Shown: positions 60,029 to 60,106 of the stretch, piece by piece
Layout: the number at the start of each line of letters is the position of its first letter
Numbering within the stretch: position 1 is the first letter of the stretch
DNA from: an uncultured Clostridia bacterium
GTDB lineage: Bacteria; Bacillota; Clostridia; Christensenellales; UBA3700
DNA: 60,106 nt
NCBI GenBank assembly: GCA_945872615.1
Contig: CAMBZZ010000008.1
Location: forward strand, 1-60,106
Reading direction: 5' to 3'
Made by a program: the position numbers and the translations under genes
The notes under the pieces: model-generated
What the model was told of the DNA's origin: nothing
Databases searched by the model: none
What the model saw: only the letters and a program-made list of their open reading frames with translations

Positions 60029-60106
60029 TTTAGTTTCCCAATGCCATTATATACTGCTGTTTGTTTTTATGGACACTATTACAAGTTAAAGAATGGCGTA
60101 TGAATC

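Noticed and set aside
1..60106. CRISPR array, prophage, integrative element or secondary-metabolite cluster
   Set aside because: No direct-repeat array, integrase, phage structural gene or biosynthetic megaenzyme was seen on either strand.

Overview
The window reads as a chromosomal segment of an anaerobic, low-to-mid GC member of the Bacillota (class Clostridia or a close uncultured relative). The evidence is the dnaG-rpoD-trmK-Nif3 order, the Clostridia-type rnfCDGEAB operon, sigma-A promoters (TTGACA-N17-TATAAT), a lysine riboswitch of the Bacillota type and intrinsic terminators after most transcription units. I cannot name a genus. There is no prophage, transposase, CRISPR array or rRNA; one tRNA (Thr, CGT) and a probable 6S RNA are present. 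Long antisense ORFs opposite real genes are shadows produced by codon bias.

Layout. 1-6.6 kb: replication/transcription core (dnaG, rpoD, trmK, Nif3-like, zinc-ribbon coiled-coil protein, two uncharacterised genes). 6.7-9.7 kb (minus): asd-dapA-dapB under a lysine riboswitch with a terminator. 9.7-14.7 kb: one operon with a YesL-like membrane protein, a methyltransferase, hslO (Hsp33), a TPR protein and an HD-domain protein. 14.9-22.2 kb: YkvI-like transporter, pgsA, small membrane protein, valS, HAD phosphatase, two unknown membrane proteins. 22.3-24.3 kb: 6S-like RNA, asnS, tRNA-Thr. 24.3-26.7 kb: small regulator/unknown genes and an anchored metallophosphoesterase. 26.9-31.9 kb: a GMP synthase lacking its glutaminase active site, a glycosyltransferase-acyltransferase fusion, and ddh.

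32.0-41.4 kb is built around the Rnf ion-pumping ferredoxin:NAD+ oxidoreductase: a Gx-type transporter gene and rnfC-D-G-E-A-B on the minus strand. Divergently encoded are apbE (the flavinyltransferase that loads FMN onto RnfG/RnfD) and a NusG-domain-II protein; a membrane-anchored PI-PLC-like protein and a frameshifted Sel1-repeat gene lie alongside. 41.5-47.6 kb: radical SAM/DUF4080 protein, two tandem paralogues of an unknown membrane-anchored family (the second frameshifted), and a metal-responsive ArsR regulator, HMA chaperone and P-type ATPase operon. 47.8-53.9 kb: branched-chain amino-acid genes ilvB-ilvC-ilvD-ilvA-ridA without ilvN. 54-60 kb: MMPL/RND exporter, sugar isomerase-like TIM barrel, pgi, a 0.5-kb intergenic block of palindromic repeats, and a small HTH regulator.

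The points most worth a second look are: (i) the GMP synthase, which keeps its synthetase half but has Asp in place of the catalytic Cys and lacks about 90 residues of the amidotransferase domain; (ii) at least four genes whose -10 hexamer sits exactly six bases before the start codon with no ribosome binding site, implying leaderless mRNAs; (iii) the unknown tandem paralogue family; (iv) the glycosyltransferase-acyltransferase fusion; and (v) the palindromic mobile-like repeats at the right end. All functional calls come from reading motifs by eye; no database search was run.
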